A DNA stretch of 26,924 nucleotides from Saccoglossus kowalevskii (taxonomy: Eukaryota; Hemichordata; Enteropneusta; Harrimaniidae): contig NW_003140811.1 in assembly GCF_000003605.2 (NCBI RefSeq), positions 551,562 to 578,485 on the forward strand, in the 5' to 3' direction. Every line of letters starts with the position of its first letter. Positions within the stretch are counted from its first letter, which is position 1. This document shows, piece after piece, positions 1 through 9,025 of the stretch. The notes beneath the pieces were generated by a model. It was not told where the DNA came from, did not search any database, and saw only the letters and a list, made by a program, of their open reading frames with translations. The translations under genes and the position numbers were made by a program.

Positions 1-391
1 TTGATTTATGAACGTGTTATGCCGGGAGGCATAATCTCAGTTTGGGTGAAGGGATGTGTCATGAATTTGTTTTCGCGTATCTGTTGACCGACTTAATTAG
101 TTGATTACGAGTGAATTGCTGTGTTATGTCTGTCATCGTTTAGGCCTACTTGAAGTTTTGGACGAAACTTGGCTCAGTGATTTGGAACTAATTACGAGAT
201 AACCGTCGCTATTCTGACTACGATTTCTGACAGTTGGTATCCGTAGTTATTAATGTAGTGAACGATTAATCAAAAGATATGACGTGTCCAGTACTTAGTG
301 TGATTGGCTTTATGATTGAAGGTTACGCCCTAGAGTCTTTTTACTGTTTTGTAATTGGTTAGAGTTTTGAAAATGAATAAAGTTGTTTTTA

Positions 392-702
392 GTTGGTCTT
401 GGCGAGTACAGCACGAGAGACGAAGTCTAAGAGTCCAGTCCTGGAGAGTCTTGGACAGAGTCTTGAGTCAGCCTTGCGATAGTCTTGGGGATTTTTCCCC
501 AGGGCGCCGTGTCTTATAGAGTGCTCGAAAGACCGACTAAGACGAGAGTTGAAACGTATTTCGTTGTGTGTGTCTTATTTGACTGTAAAGTATAAGTGAC
601 TTTCCCGATCCCGTACCTCAAGGGGACGAGATATAGAGACAGAGACGAGATTCCCCCTGGCACGTGTGGAGACCCCAGAGGCCGAAGAATTACCCCCTGA
701 TA
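392..702 (+). repeat. Copy 1 of a ~305-bp duplicated repeat unit
   Basis: This block matches 1078-1380 closely (roughly 90% by eye), starting at GTTGGTCTTGG and ending at CCCCTGATA. It is rich in GTCTTGG words and has a short TTTTCCCC stretch. It lies in the intron of the ABCC8/9-like gene, upstream (in + coordinates) of a mariner fragment. No coding capacity was recognised. The class of repeat is unknown. Confidence 0.8.
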
Positions 703-712
703 CTTGCCCCAC

Positions 713-1060
713 CTCTTAATTTTGATAGCTTCTCTTAATTTCATCAAAAGTGAAGCGTAATAGGCTCCTGTAATTGTGGTACCCTTTGCCAGGAAATCTG
801 TCATCACTACTTCGTTCTGGTCCCAGAAGACTGTGAGCATGACCTTGCCAGCGAAGAGCACCCTTGCCTACTTTGGAGGTGGTGAGTCCAAGTGCTTCCA
901 CTGCATTGACTGGGCTTTGGTCTCTAGATCATAGTGATGGAGTGCTTCCACTGCACTGACTGGGCTTTGGTCTCTAGATCATAGTGATGGACCCAAGTTG
1001 CATCCTGTGTAATCAGTCTTTTGAAAAACTTTGACTCATCTTCTTGGCAACCGATGACAA
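713..1060 (-). mobile_element. Mariner (Tc1/mariner) transposase fragment, broken
   Basis: Read on the minus strand, this piece gives mariner-type blocks in order: QDATWVHHYDLETKAQSMQW, then GKVMLTVFWDQ, then DFLAKGTTITGAYYASLL and LREAIK. In intact mariner transposases these surround the first catalytic aspartate (usual context TGDETW; here QDATW) and run towards the second. The blocks lie in more than one frame, and the rest of the transposase and both terminal repeats are missing, so this is an internal relic. A 50-bp tandem duplication (891-990) lies inside it. It sits between two copies of a ~305-bp repeat in an intron. Confidence 0.8.
891..990. repeat. Two tandem 50-bp units inside the mariner relic
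   Basis: The 50 bases 891-940 are repeated at 941-990 with one visible difference (GCATTGACTGG against GCACTGACTGG). The unit codes for part of the mariner block around the VHHYDLETKAQSMQ motif, so the duplication arose after insertion or during decay of the element. Confidence 0.85.
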
Positions 1061-1077
1061 TCCCAAGTATATAGAGA

Positions 1078-1380
1078 GTTTTGAGTTGGTCTTGGCAAGT
1101 ACTCCACGAGAGACGCAGTCGAGGGTCCAGTCCTGGAGAGTCTTGGGTCAGCCTTGCGATAGTCTTGGGGACTTTTCCCCAGGGCGCTGTGTCTTATAGA
1201 GTGCTCGATTGACCGACTAAGACGAAAGTTGAAACGTATTTCGTTGTGTGTGTCTTATTTGACTGTAAAGTTAAAGTGACCTTCCCGATCCCGCACCTCA
1301 AGGGGACGCGATATAGAGACGAGACGAGATTCCCCCCTGACACGTGTGGAGAACCCAGAGAGAAGAATTCCCCCCTGATA
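1078..1380 (+). repeat. Copy 2 of the ~305-bp duplicated repeat unit
   Basis: Second copy of the block at 392-702. Its right edge lies 27 bases from the splice donor of the ABCC8/9-like exon at 1408-1644. The repeat therefore fills the first part of that intron as transcribed. Confidence 0.8.
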
Positions 1381-1407
1381 TTTCTACCAAAAGATAGCCC
1401 AACCCAC

Positions 1408-1644
1408 CTTTTCGTTCTCATAAGCTCGCAGAAACAGTCTGTACTGGTGCTTGTCTCCGTCTTCCTCAGGCAACGCACCGAGGTCGTCCATTTCAATCGG
1501 ACGTTTGTATCCCAGGGCTAGCAACCAATGCAACCACTGGAATGTCACTCTTGAGATAAGACTGGTATATTTATGCAAATAAAGAAAGTTTTTCTTTCGC
1601 AGATTGCGTGGAATTTCATCTTTTACGTGACCACAGCCAAGTAT
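1408..1644 (-). CDS. ABCC8/9: ABCC8/9-like (sulfonylurea receptor) coding exon 2: L0 linker and start of TMD1
   Basis: This exon is 237 bases (79 codons), phase 0 at both ends. Minus-strand acceptor TTTTTGTATATAG lies just before 1644, and donor AAG|GTGGGT lies at 1408/1407. The product starts ILGCGHVKDEIPRNL, continues YTSLISRVTFQWLHWLLALG, then YKRPIEMDDLGALPEEDGDK and YRLFLRAYENEK. The pattern 'S-x-x-T-[FY]-x-W...KRPI-[ED]-x-x-D-L-G-x-LP' is the characteristic start of the first transmembrane domain in ABCC proteins; human SUR1 has a matching stretch ending in KKPIDL. It joins the exon at 2107-2721 in frame without gap. The region is L0, which in SUR proteins contacts Kir6 channels. The rest of the transporter, including both nucleotide-binding domains, lies left of the window. 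Confidence 0.85.
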
Positions 1645-2106
1645 CTATATACAAAAATAAACAATATTATAGGAGGCACAAACTTTTGCCATGTATCTTC
1701 ACAAATAGTTATACCCTACCAGTATCGCCCCCTCGTTTATGTTTGCTTATAACAAATCACCTTTATCATATTGACATAAGCTTCCAGTTTCTTGTGAAAA
1801 ACATCAAATTTATTATTCAACCTACTAAACTGCGCCCCGGTGTTGACACGACCCCGTGTTATTATGAGTCTCGCTGTGTAAACACGGTACACGGCAAGAA
1901 TAGCAGCATAATGTGCTACACAATTACAATTTCGAGAAAATGAACATGCAAGTGAGTTAACACCCTAAACTAAGGGGTCACTGACTCCCTATGCATTCGT
2001 AAAAACACGGTCTTTCCCCCAGACCAGCTGGCTCCAATATGTTTATATCATAGCAATATTAATTAAAGGCTTGGCCGATTGTGACAATTTGCGGTGACGT
2101 ACCTAC
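1645..2106 (-). other. Intron 1 of the ABCC8/9-like gene
   Basis: A 462-base intron. Its minus-strand donor AAG|GTAGGT (2107/2106) and acceptor ATATAG|ATAC (1645/1644) are both good matches to consensus, with a T-rich tract before the acceptor. Nothing else was recognised in it. Confidence 0.75.
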
Positions 2107-2721
2107 CTTTATTTTAATAATGTAGATTTCAAGAATTATATAGAACAGGTAGATAACCAGTAGTAGGACGGAGATATCAAAACGTAGAACTTCTAAACCA
2201 GTTGCTCCTTGGTAATCCAAGTTGATTAGAGTGATAACCTGGCCACCAATTAACAGAATCCAATATAGCAGTAATAACCAGACTAGATGTGGTCGATTCC
2301 AATATTCCATGTGATGGTAATAGACTAGGAATATAAACCCGTTAAGAAATGCCAAAGCTTGTGGTATATACAGGTGAGGCTGTGTCGGTCCATCTCTCGA
2401 TAAATCTGTTAGAATTCCCTCTCCTAGAGCGCACAACAGAACAAACCAGAGAACAAAAGATAGAATCCATCGCACATCGTGCCCCGGGTAAGGTATTAAG
2501 GTTTTGGAGACATATTGACGTAAGTTTGTGAAACAAGACAATACTATGAGAACTAAGAACGCCACGAGCAGGTATACTAAGTTAATCGCCGCATTGACGA
2601 GGTCAACAAAACATGCACTTTGAATGCAACTTCCGGAATTCAATGTCGATTCAATTACGTCGTCCGTTTTGTTTGTTCCTCCACAGAACCAACCAAAGTT
2701 TGGGTTGTTTTCGAGAGACAT
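2107..2721 (-). CDS. ABCC8/9: ABCC8/9-like (sulfonylurea receptor) coding exon 1: TMD0
   Basis: This exon carries 205 codons and holds the whole TMD0, the five-helix domain that lets SUR subunits assemble with Kir6 potassium-channel subunits in the plasma membrane. Five hydrophobic helices are visible, roughly residues 38-66, 85-105, 120-142, 148-170 and 180-205. Diagnostic matches to human SUR1 are the block PGHDVRWILSFVL...GEGIL-[TS]-D, then HLYIPQALAF, VYYHHME and the 'LRFDISVLLLVIY' helix. The N-terminus is extracellular: FCGG with Cys13, an NKT glycosylation sequon at 17-19, and ACFVD with Cys37. This parallels the cysteine pair and glycosylation site at the SUR1 N-terminus. The start at 2721 was chosen because SUR proteins begin a few residues before FCG. 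The frame stays open upstream to an ATG at 2868, adding 49 residues that look like translated 5' leader. The exon ends AAG|GTAGGT. Confidence 0.88.
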
Positions 2722-2883
2722 CGAGATGTGACAAAGAGGTTCAGCGATGATCCAAGTGAACACAAGGCCGGGTGGATGGATTGCACAAGCATCTAGCAAT
2801 CGGCGGGTTGCTTTAATCACCAGGGCCCTACAATGACCTCGACGCAATGATCCCGGCAGTATTTTCATGCGAGGTCAATTTCG

Positions 2884-2967
2884 GATTGTCAATCATAATT
2901 GTGATTAACCAATCACAATCGTGATTGTGCGTTTGAAAACGCCCAATAACAATCATGATTGACAATC
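2884..2967. promoter_or_regulatory. Fold-back cluster of CAATCA/TGATTG sites upstream of the ABCC8/9-like gene
   Basis: Arms 2884-2906 and 2945-2967 are inverted copies, 21 of 23 positions matching (GATTGTCAATCAT core). The loop itself holds the symmetrical CAATCACAATCGTGATTG. TGATTG or its complement occurs repeatedly here; this hexamer is the core recognised by PBX-type homeodomains, and several copies also contain CCAAT. The block starts 163 bases upstream of the proposed ATG, so a promoter or enhancer role is plausible. A small inserted palindromic repeat is the alternative. Confidence 0.45.
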
Positions 2968-3000
2968 ACAACGATCACGCCCTCGATCCTGATTAGCGTG

Positions 3001-3086
3001 ATTACAAGATGGCCGACAATAATATTTCCCCGTGTTGGAAGCACCGTAGAAAACAACAGTTTTACGTATTTCAAGATAGATTTTGA
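3001..3086 (+). promoter_or_regulatory. Divergent YY1-like element with a short ATG frame
   Basis: CAAGATGGCC at 3005-3014 matches the YY1 element that often overlaps start codons, and it is also an ideal Kozak context. The ATG at 3009 opens 25 codons (MADNNISPCWKHRRKQQFYV...) ending at TGA 3084-3086. With the ABCC8/9-like start 288 bases away on the other strand, this could be a bidirectional promoter with a first exon or leader peptide. No downstream exon was identified, so only the motif is firm. Confidence 0.3.
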
Positions 3087-3410
3087 TTTTTACAGTGAAC
3101 TTTTTAAGAAAGGCAAGTAGCATGATACTTTTTTCATTTAAAAAATCGTAAATTATATTTTTATTTTACAAAGCGACCGACTTTTGCAATTTTTTTTTTG
3201 TGCGTCGTCCCTATAAAATTAAAATCTATCTATTATATTATAAATGCGACATATTGGCATTTAGGGAATGCCGTGATTTTTTATCAAGGCTGAATAATAT
3301 TAGTTTCAGTCACAATTTTTTAGCTCCGTTGTCCACAGCTGTTCATATTACTGATTGTCCACCATTGTCCGACGTCGTCGTCATCAACTTTACAATTTCA
3401 ACTTCATCTC

Positions 3411-3931
3411 AAATTCTCTATTTTTGGTGAATATTTTGTCATTTTTGGTAAAAAGTGATATTTTCGACTCCTTGTTAAAAACCGTAACTCCGATTGCTTT
3501 GATATTGCATATATAGGTACTAGATTTTGAGCTCTCTCAGAATTGTTCATTTTGTGATGATATCTTCAATTCTCTATTTTCGGTGAATATTTTTGTCATT
3601 TTTGGTAAAAAGTGATATTTTCGACTTCTTGTTAAAAACCGTAAGTCCGATTGCTTTGATATTGCATATATAAGTACTACATGTTGACCTCTCTCAGATT
3701 GTTCATTTTGTGATGATATCTTAATTCTTTAATTCTCTAATTTTGGTGAATATTTTTGTAATTTTTGTTAAAAAGTGATATTTTTGACTTTTTGTTGAAA
3801 ACTAAGTCTGATTGATTGCTATATATATATATATATATAGGTAACTACAGGTTAGACCTTTCTCAAATTTGTTCATTTTGTGATGATATCTTCAATTTTG
3901 GTGAATATTTTGTCATTTTTGGTAAAAAGTG
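3411..3931. repeat. Tandem array 1: about 3.3 copies of a ~155-163-bp unit
   Basis: The marker GGTGAATATTTT recurs at about 3426, 3582, 3745 and 3900. Each copy runs on through GTCATTTTTGGTAAAAAGTG, a CCGATTGCTTTGATATTGC block, and TTCATTTTGTGATGATATC. The last copy is cut short. The third carries an expanded (AT)n stretch near 3823-3839. Non-coding; family not recognised. Confidence 0.85.
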
Positions 3932-3959
3932 TGCCTTGCTAACAGCGAAATGTAATTAG

Positions 3960-5134
3960 AAGATATGAATTATTATTAACAAATTTCAACCCAAAATTAT
4001 TGGACCTGTCTATTGTCTTAGAGCAATTATGTAGCAAATTTTATTCAAATGTGATCATCAGTAATTGAGATATCAGTGTTAATTAATTATGTTAATTAGG
4101 TGATTAATAAGCTTAAATATTTACCAAAAACTAATTGGGTCTCTGCATAGTCCTAGGTTCATTGAAATGTGATGATGAGTACTCTTTAAAAGTTTCATTA
4201 AAAATCCAATTAGTGGTTCTTTATATATCAGTGGAACATTCATGGAAAAAATTAACTATTTATGCAAATTAGGTAATTAATACCCACAATTATTTATCCT
4301 AATACTAATCAGGTCTCTGCATAGTCCTAGAAGATCTATGTAGCAAGTCTCATGGAAATATGATGATTAGTACTTGAAATATCAAAAGCTGAAAATTAAT
4401 TAATTATACAAATTAGGTAATTAATATGTACTAATATTAGCCTAAAAACTATCAGGTCCATGCAGTGTCCTGACATCTATGTACCAAGTTTCATTGAAAT
4501 GTGATGATTACTACTTGAAATATCAAAAGCTGAAAATTAATTAAGTATGCAAATTCGGTAATTAATATGTACTGATATTACCCTAAAAACTATCAGGTCT
4601 GTGCAGTGTCCTATGACATCCATGTACCAAGTTTTATTGAAATGTGATGATTACTACTTGAAATATCAGAAAATGAAAATTAATTAATTATGCAAATTAG
4701 GCAATTAATATGTACTGATATTACCCTAAAACCTGTCAAGTTTGTGCAGTGTCCTGTGACATCTATGCACAAAGTTTTATTGAAATGAGGTGATTAGTAC
4801 TTGAGATATCAGTGGAAAAGCCAAAAATTGATTAATCATTATGCAAACTAGGTAATTATATTGCACAGATTTTTACCCAAAACTAATCAAATTTGCGCAT
4901 TAGTTCAGAGCATCTATGTGCCAAGTTTTATCAAAATCATCAAAATTAGTGGTTCTTTAGATATCAGTGGAACAGTCACGAAACAGCTAAAAATCAGCTA
5001 ATTATCATGCAAATTAGGTCATTAATATGCATGGATTTTTACCAAAACCTAATCAAATCTGCGCGTTGGCCCAGAGCATCTATGCACCAAGTTTCATCAA
5101 AAATTAATGTATGGTTCTTGAGATATCAGTGGAA
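3960..5134. repeat. Tandem array 2: about seven diverged copies of a ~140-165-bp unit
   Basis: The marker TGCAAATTAGGTAATTAATA recurs, with changes, near 4090, 4264, 4407, 4548, 4690, 4841 and 5008. Each unit also contains 'AGTGTCCT..GACATCTATG..CCAAGTTT-AT-GAAAT' and 'CTTGAAATATCAG'. Central copies are most alike and edge copies most diverged, as in arrays homogenised from the middle. It is followed directly by a CA-rich tail with a hairpin. Non-coding. Confidence 0.85.
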
Positions 5135-5225
5135 CAGACGGAGACACATACACTCACACATACAGACAAACACACTAACTGCAAAGACTCCCATTGTGTG
5201 CTTCGCACACGGTAGTCAATAAAAA
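5135..5225. repeat. CA-rich tail and GTGTGC/GCACAC hairpin closing array 2
   Basis: After the last array unit the sequence becomes ACACATACACTCACACATACAGACAAACACAC, then GACTCCCATT. A perfect 6-bp stem-loop follows (GTGTGC TTC GCACAC, 5196-5210). Arrays ending in ACAGACGGA-(CA)n and a small hairpin suggest the 3' end of a dispersed repeat element. Family not named. Confidence 0.5.
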
Positions 5226-6742
5226 ATACATGAATATATAGAGGAGGGCTACACATTTTTCATTTTTTCTAAAGGGGGGACCCTCTTTTACAAAATGAAT
5301 AAAGGGGCCATTGATTTTTTTGAAAAAATGCAGAGAATTGACCGATCCCCCCCCCTTAGGAATAATAAATGGTCATTCCCTTAGTTGTATCGCTTTACCG
5401 ATATGCAACGCATACAAATGCGCTCCTGGCAGTTTAACACGAAGATAAAAATACCTTACTAGTCGGTGACATTCCTTGAAATTATACATTTTCAATTCAT
5501 TCTTGAAAAATGGTATTTGTTACGAATATTTCATGTACATGTCGTGTTTGTTAATTTGTATTCAATGATGATAGTACCATCGACACAACTTGGAACTTCC
5601 GCAGTACAAAACTGCATGCGATGAAAACACCCTACTAGCCGGCAAAGTACATTTAAAAATTATGCACGCCAAATACTAATTGCTTAAAGCATTATATTAT
5701 TTATTTATTTCATCGTTATGTGTATGAAATGTGTGGCGAAATGAATAAATCAAAACAACTCTGCACCTTGAATTTCTTGTTGATTTTTATTTATTACTTA
5801 AAGAAAACTAGAATTTAGACTGGTCCTCCGGCATCAAGACTATTTAACAACTGCACTGATATTTACATATTTTTATTTGATTAAATATATGCATTATTCA
5901 GTTGTGTTCACTGTTGGCCACTATAAGGTCATATAGTTGATACTGTACATGGGCTGTGATTTTAAAAGTTATAAGACCTGCTTGAATGTTACTTATCCAA
6001 AGTAAAAACAAAATATTTTAAATTCTGTTAAATATTATTTTTGAAAATGAGAAACATATACCATCTTCCATTATAATATGTATATTTTGATGATTTAAAG
6101 CGAAATGTTTGTCATCTTGAATAATATATCTTTTCACTCGAAGAAGCAAACCTAGTCAGCAGAATATTCTCAAACTTTTCAGCAGTAAATTTGTAGGCTT
6201 AGACATCCCTTTAGATTGCGATCATTTCGGTCACTATGAAAATTAATTTTAAAGATAAATGAAAGTTGCCCTCTAAAACAAAGTTGGACAAGTGGTTAAA
6301 ATATTAAGGGTTGACCATTTGAAATAGTAGGGGTATCTATTCATGAACCATGGTAGTTATGTATTTTTTTTACACTTGCTTTTTATTCAATATAGATAAA
6401 ATTTGCTCATTGTTTACGACAAAGATTTCTTTATTTAATTTGGTAAGCAAAATTTTGCTAACTTGAAACAGATAAGAGCCTACAATTTGAACTGTGGGGG
6501 CAGGTAGAATATTCACCTACCCCCAAATGACATGGTTACAATCAAGAAAGAGTATAAATAAATTACAAATTAATAATGAATTATTAATACTTTTATACTG
6601 AGTGCTAGTAAACTGCCAGCATCATGATTAGTTATTAATGCAAGTATTAATATAAATTAAATATTGAGATTGCAAGGTAAATTTAAACATGATTTCAATA
6701 ATTACAAAATCCTTAAAATATTTTTTTTTATTTTAATTATAG
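5226..6742. other. No gene recognised; AT-rich spacer
   Basis: I see no coding exon. Near 5250-5384 there is a G/C-run repeat fragment. Its minus strand, CTAAGGGAATGACCATTTATT, resembles TAAGGGACCGACCATTAAAT at 19293, so both appear to be ends of one dispersed repeat. The remainder is AT-rich with no structure I could support. Confidence 0.5.
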
Positions 6743-7557
6743 ACAAGGATAATGCCATTGACATAATTAAATTGCTGCATCTTGAAGTAACTGGTATGGA
6801 TGTGATTCAGGTATCTGTTGAAAAACCACCATCAACCACAACCAGTCAACAATAAACCTCAGAGTATACTGTAGATGTTGCTATACCAACTATAGCCCAT
6901 GATGCTATATCTAAGCCATCAGCATCTGCAAGTGACCCGGGATTGTTAACTGTAGGTCGCAATGTGTGGTGCAGGGAAGCAATTGTATTGCTTCTATCTT
7001 TATACAAAAACAACATCAGCAAAATGAAAGATCCAAAAATCAAGAATAAATCTGTATTCCGGGAAATTTCTTTTGCTTTGCAACAGAAAGGTCACCACTA
7101 TGTAGCTGATTCATTTGAGAGAAAGTTTCTCAATCTTAAGGCAGCATTCACATCTACAGTGGATCACAACAACACCACTGGCAATAATCGGAAGACTTGC
7201 CCTTATTATGATGAGTTTTATGGCACGAGTCACAGCGCCCATCCTCTAGTAACATATTCAAACCGTCAAGGTTCCCGACACCGTGAGGAAGGACCTCTGA
7301 CCACGAGTCATCAGCAAACTCCCATAATGTAGATGTGGATACTGTCCCTGACTCACAACAAAAAATAGCAAAAAAAAAGAAGACGAAATTCAACATCAGA
7401 GTCTCTGGTTGCTGCTTTTGAAGACTATAGAAATGAGAGACAGGCAAGAGATGATGAGTAGGAGGCCATGGAATGGTGGCATGCTGACAACATGCCCACA
7501 ATGAACAGATTTCTCGATATATTTGAGAAGGTTGCAAATAAAAATAATTATTTAGTG
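6743..7557 (+). pseudogene. Decayed Myb/SANT-like (trihelix, Myb_DNA-bind_4-type) gene
   Basis: A splice-acceptor-like stretch (T-run, then AATTATAG) precedes 6743. The product begins DKDNAIDIIKLLHLEV. A DNA-binding block follows at about 6970-7215: WCREAIVLLLSLYK, VFREISFALQQKG, FERKFLNLKAAF, TGNNRKTCPYYDEF. This spacing (W-x3-I-x2-L-L-x2-Y, then K-F-x-x-L, then T-G-x-x-x-K-x-CPYYDE) is the Myb/SANT trihelix pattern found in transposon-linked and domesticated proteins. A C-terminal helix with FLDIFEKVANKN is also visible. An in-frame TAA at 6853-6855 splits the N-terminal part from the domain in the same frame. The domain frame ends at TAG 7330-7332, while coding sense carries on in other frames (one change near 7300, another in the A-run near 7365), and a TAG interrupts the tail at 7459. 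The surviving acceptor argues against a processed copy. It may be a host gene or a Harbinger-like accessory gene. Confidence 0.65.
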
Positions 7558-7759
7558 TGATGTAAATGTATATTTATGCTTCATTTTTTTTCTATATATC
7601 AAATTGACTTGTAAGGCATGAAACTAATTAATGCAAATTAAAAAAGTTATACCAGACATGAACATGTAAGAAATCAACTACTGAGTATTATGACCTTCAT
7701 TTTGAATTGTTGTACTTTTTTTACAAATTTTATCAAACGGAGGTGTACATATTTGTATA

Positions 7760-8330
7760 CCGTAAAAACTCGATTAATTCGCGGTCTCTATTAATTCGCG
7801 CACCCATTTTATTTTCGAACGCTAATTTTTAAATGTATCCTTTTAATTCGCGGCGTTCAAAAACATGTTTAAAATTGTATCCTATTAATTCGCGGGCCAG
7901 AATAAAGTGAATAACTCAGAATATATTGCATGAAGACATTAAAAATATACATTTTGTTTGAGTTTTTATGTTACCAGTACTCGGTGTAGCCGCACAGCCT
8001 TTCAGTTAGCAAGCAGTTTAGGTTCGGTAAAGATTTGACCTGAAAAAAATCATTCCCTCACGACACTACAGATGTTGGGCACGATTATTATTTAGTCGAT
8101 AAAAATCCATCGGTCAGCACATCGATTACGAATTTCCGTGATGGAAAGCTTAGTACAGGGCTTTTTCGTCGCTGGTCTACAGGGTTGCTTCGACCATGTG
8201 TCCGCCATTATTCTATTACTAGTATGTCATTAGGCTGGCGCAGTCGGGGCGATTAATTTGTTTTTGTAGTTTAAATAAAATTAAAAAAAATCGCGAAATG
8301 GAGGTGTTAGCGCGAAACGTGTTTCGTCGG
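7760..8330. mobile_element. TA-flanked non-autonomous DNA element with TTCGCG-rich ends (pogo/Tc1-like?)
   Basis: The left end reads TA|CCGTAAAAACTCGATTAATT and then repeats TAATTCGCG at about 20-90-base steps. The right end, read on the minus strand, is TA|CCGACGAAACACG followed by TTTCGCGCTAACACC and TTTCGCGA. Both ends start CCG next to a TA dinucleotide and carry repeated TTCGCG words, as expected of diverged inverted termini with TA target duplication. Tc1/mariner and pogo/Tigger elements duplicate TA, and pogo/Tigger ends often carry short subterminal repeats. The ends are only loosely similar, so the boundaries are tentative. Confidence 0.4.
8092..8208 (-). CDS. Short ATG frame (38 codons) inside the TA-flanked element
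   Basis: The start context AATAATGGCGGACA is a strong Kozak match and overlaps a YY1-like motif (ATGGCGGAC). The frame reads MADTWSKQPCRPATKKPCTK, then LSITEIRNRCADRWIFID and a stop. It is basic at first and might be the start of a transposase with the remainder deleted, or the first exon of an unseen gene. No family was recognised, and at this length chance is a real alternative. Confidence 0.2.
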   Translation of the reverse strand: MADTWSKQPCRPATKKPCTKLSITEIRNRCADRWIFID

Positions 8331-9025
8331 TAGAGGGCGAGATGTATTTTGTTGAGAACATTCATGACATTTTAGTGCAGAACTCATTAAAAAATGCACA
8401 CCTTTTAAAATAATAATAAAAGTTTACTAAATGTGGTTCCAACATATGCAAATTTTCACACAAAACATTTTTCAGTCAACACCATACCAGGCAAAGTCAA
8501 CATAATTTCCCCATCAACAAATCACTTTGTAATTTCCTCCATCCGTTGACATTGACCACTAAGAGGCCGGAACCATACCTATTTTAAGACTTCACTGCTT
8601 AAAATTGTTTCTCTATCTCAACAACACACTGAAACATTTCTGTCTGCTGCTTTAAACTCAAGTTTGTAGCGGGAAATTATGGCCAGTAAGCCCATGGCTT
8701 GTATCTCATTAAGACAAGGAAATGTGAATTGCACGCGGTCGTTGATTGGACACTTCATTCATTGGCACTGCCATTTCTTTCGCCAGTGTTTAAATATTTT
8801 TAACCCTGGGAACTGGCGCTTTTTGTTGATCAACCTACTTTTATTGACTGTTATGTCTGAAAGATTTCGAGCTACAGGTGCTGAAGACTGAACATATAGT
8901 AGGATCCTTTCCTGAATCCTTGGTTTAAAAAACGGACTACCCTATTAGGCGCTACACGAAGACACTGGACGCTCCGTAGTGTTAGCTATCACACTCACTA
9001 AAACAAAACCAACAACTGGTTTATA
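8331..9025. other. No gene supported; E2F-like motif and a 70-codon frame only
   Basis: The one frame of note is plus-strand 8679-8891 (MASKPMACISLRQG...), which has a good Kozak context and lies just after a GCGGGAAA E2F-like word (8667-8674). Its composition is unremarkable and no domain was recognised, so I do not call it a gene. Confidence 0.4.

Noticed and set aside
1246-1521. 91-codon plus-strand frame over the repeat and the ABCC8/9-like exon.
   Set aside because: It is the antisense of exon 2 and of the repeat unit, with no features of its own.
3411-5134. CRISPR-like reading of the tandem arrays.
   Set aside because: Units of 140-165 bp repeat along their whole length with no alternation of short repeat and unique spacer, in an animal genome.
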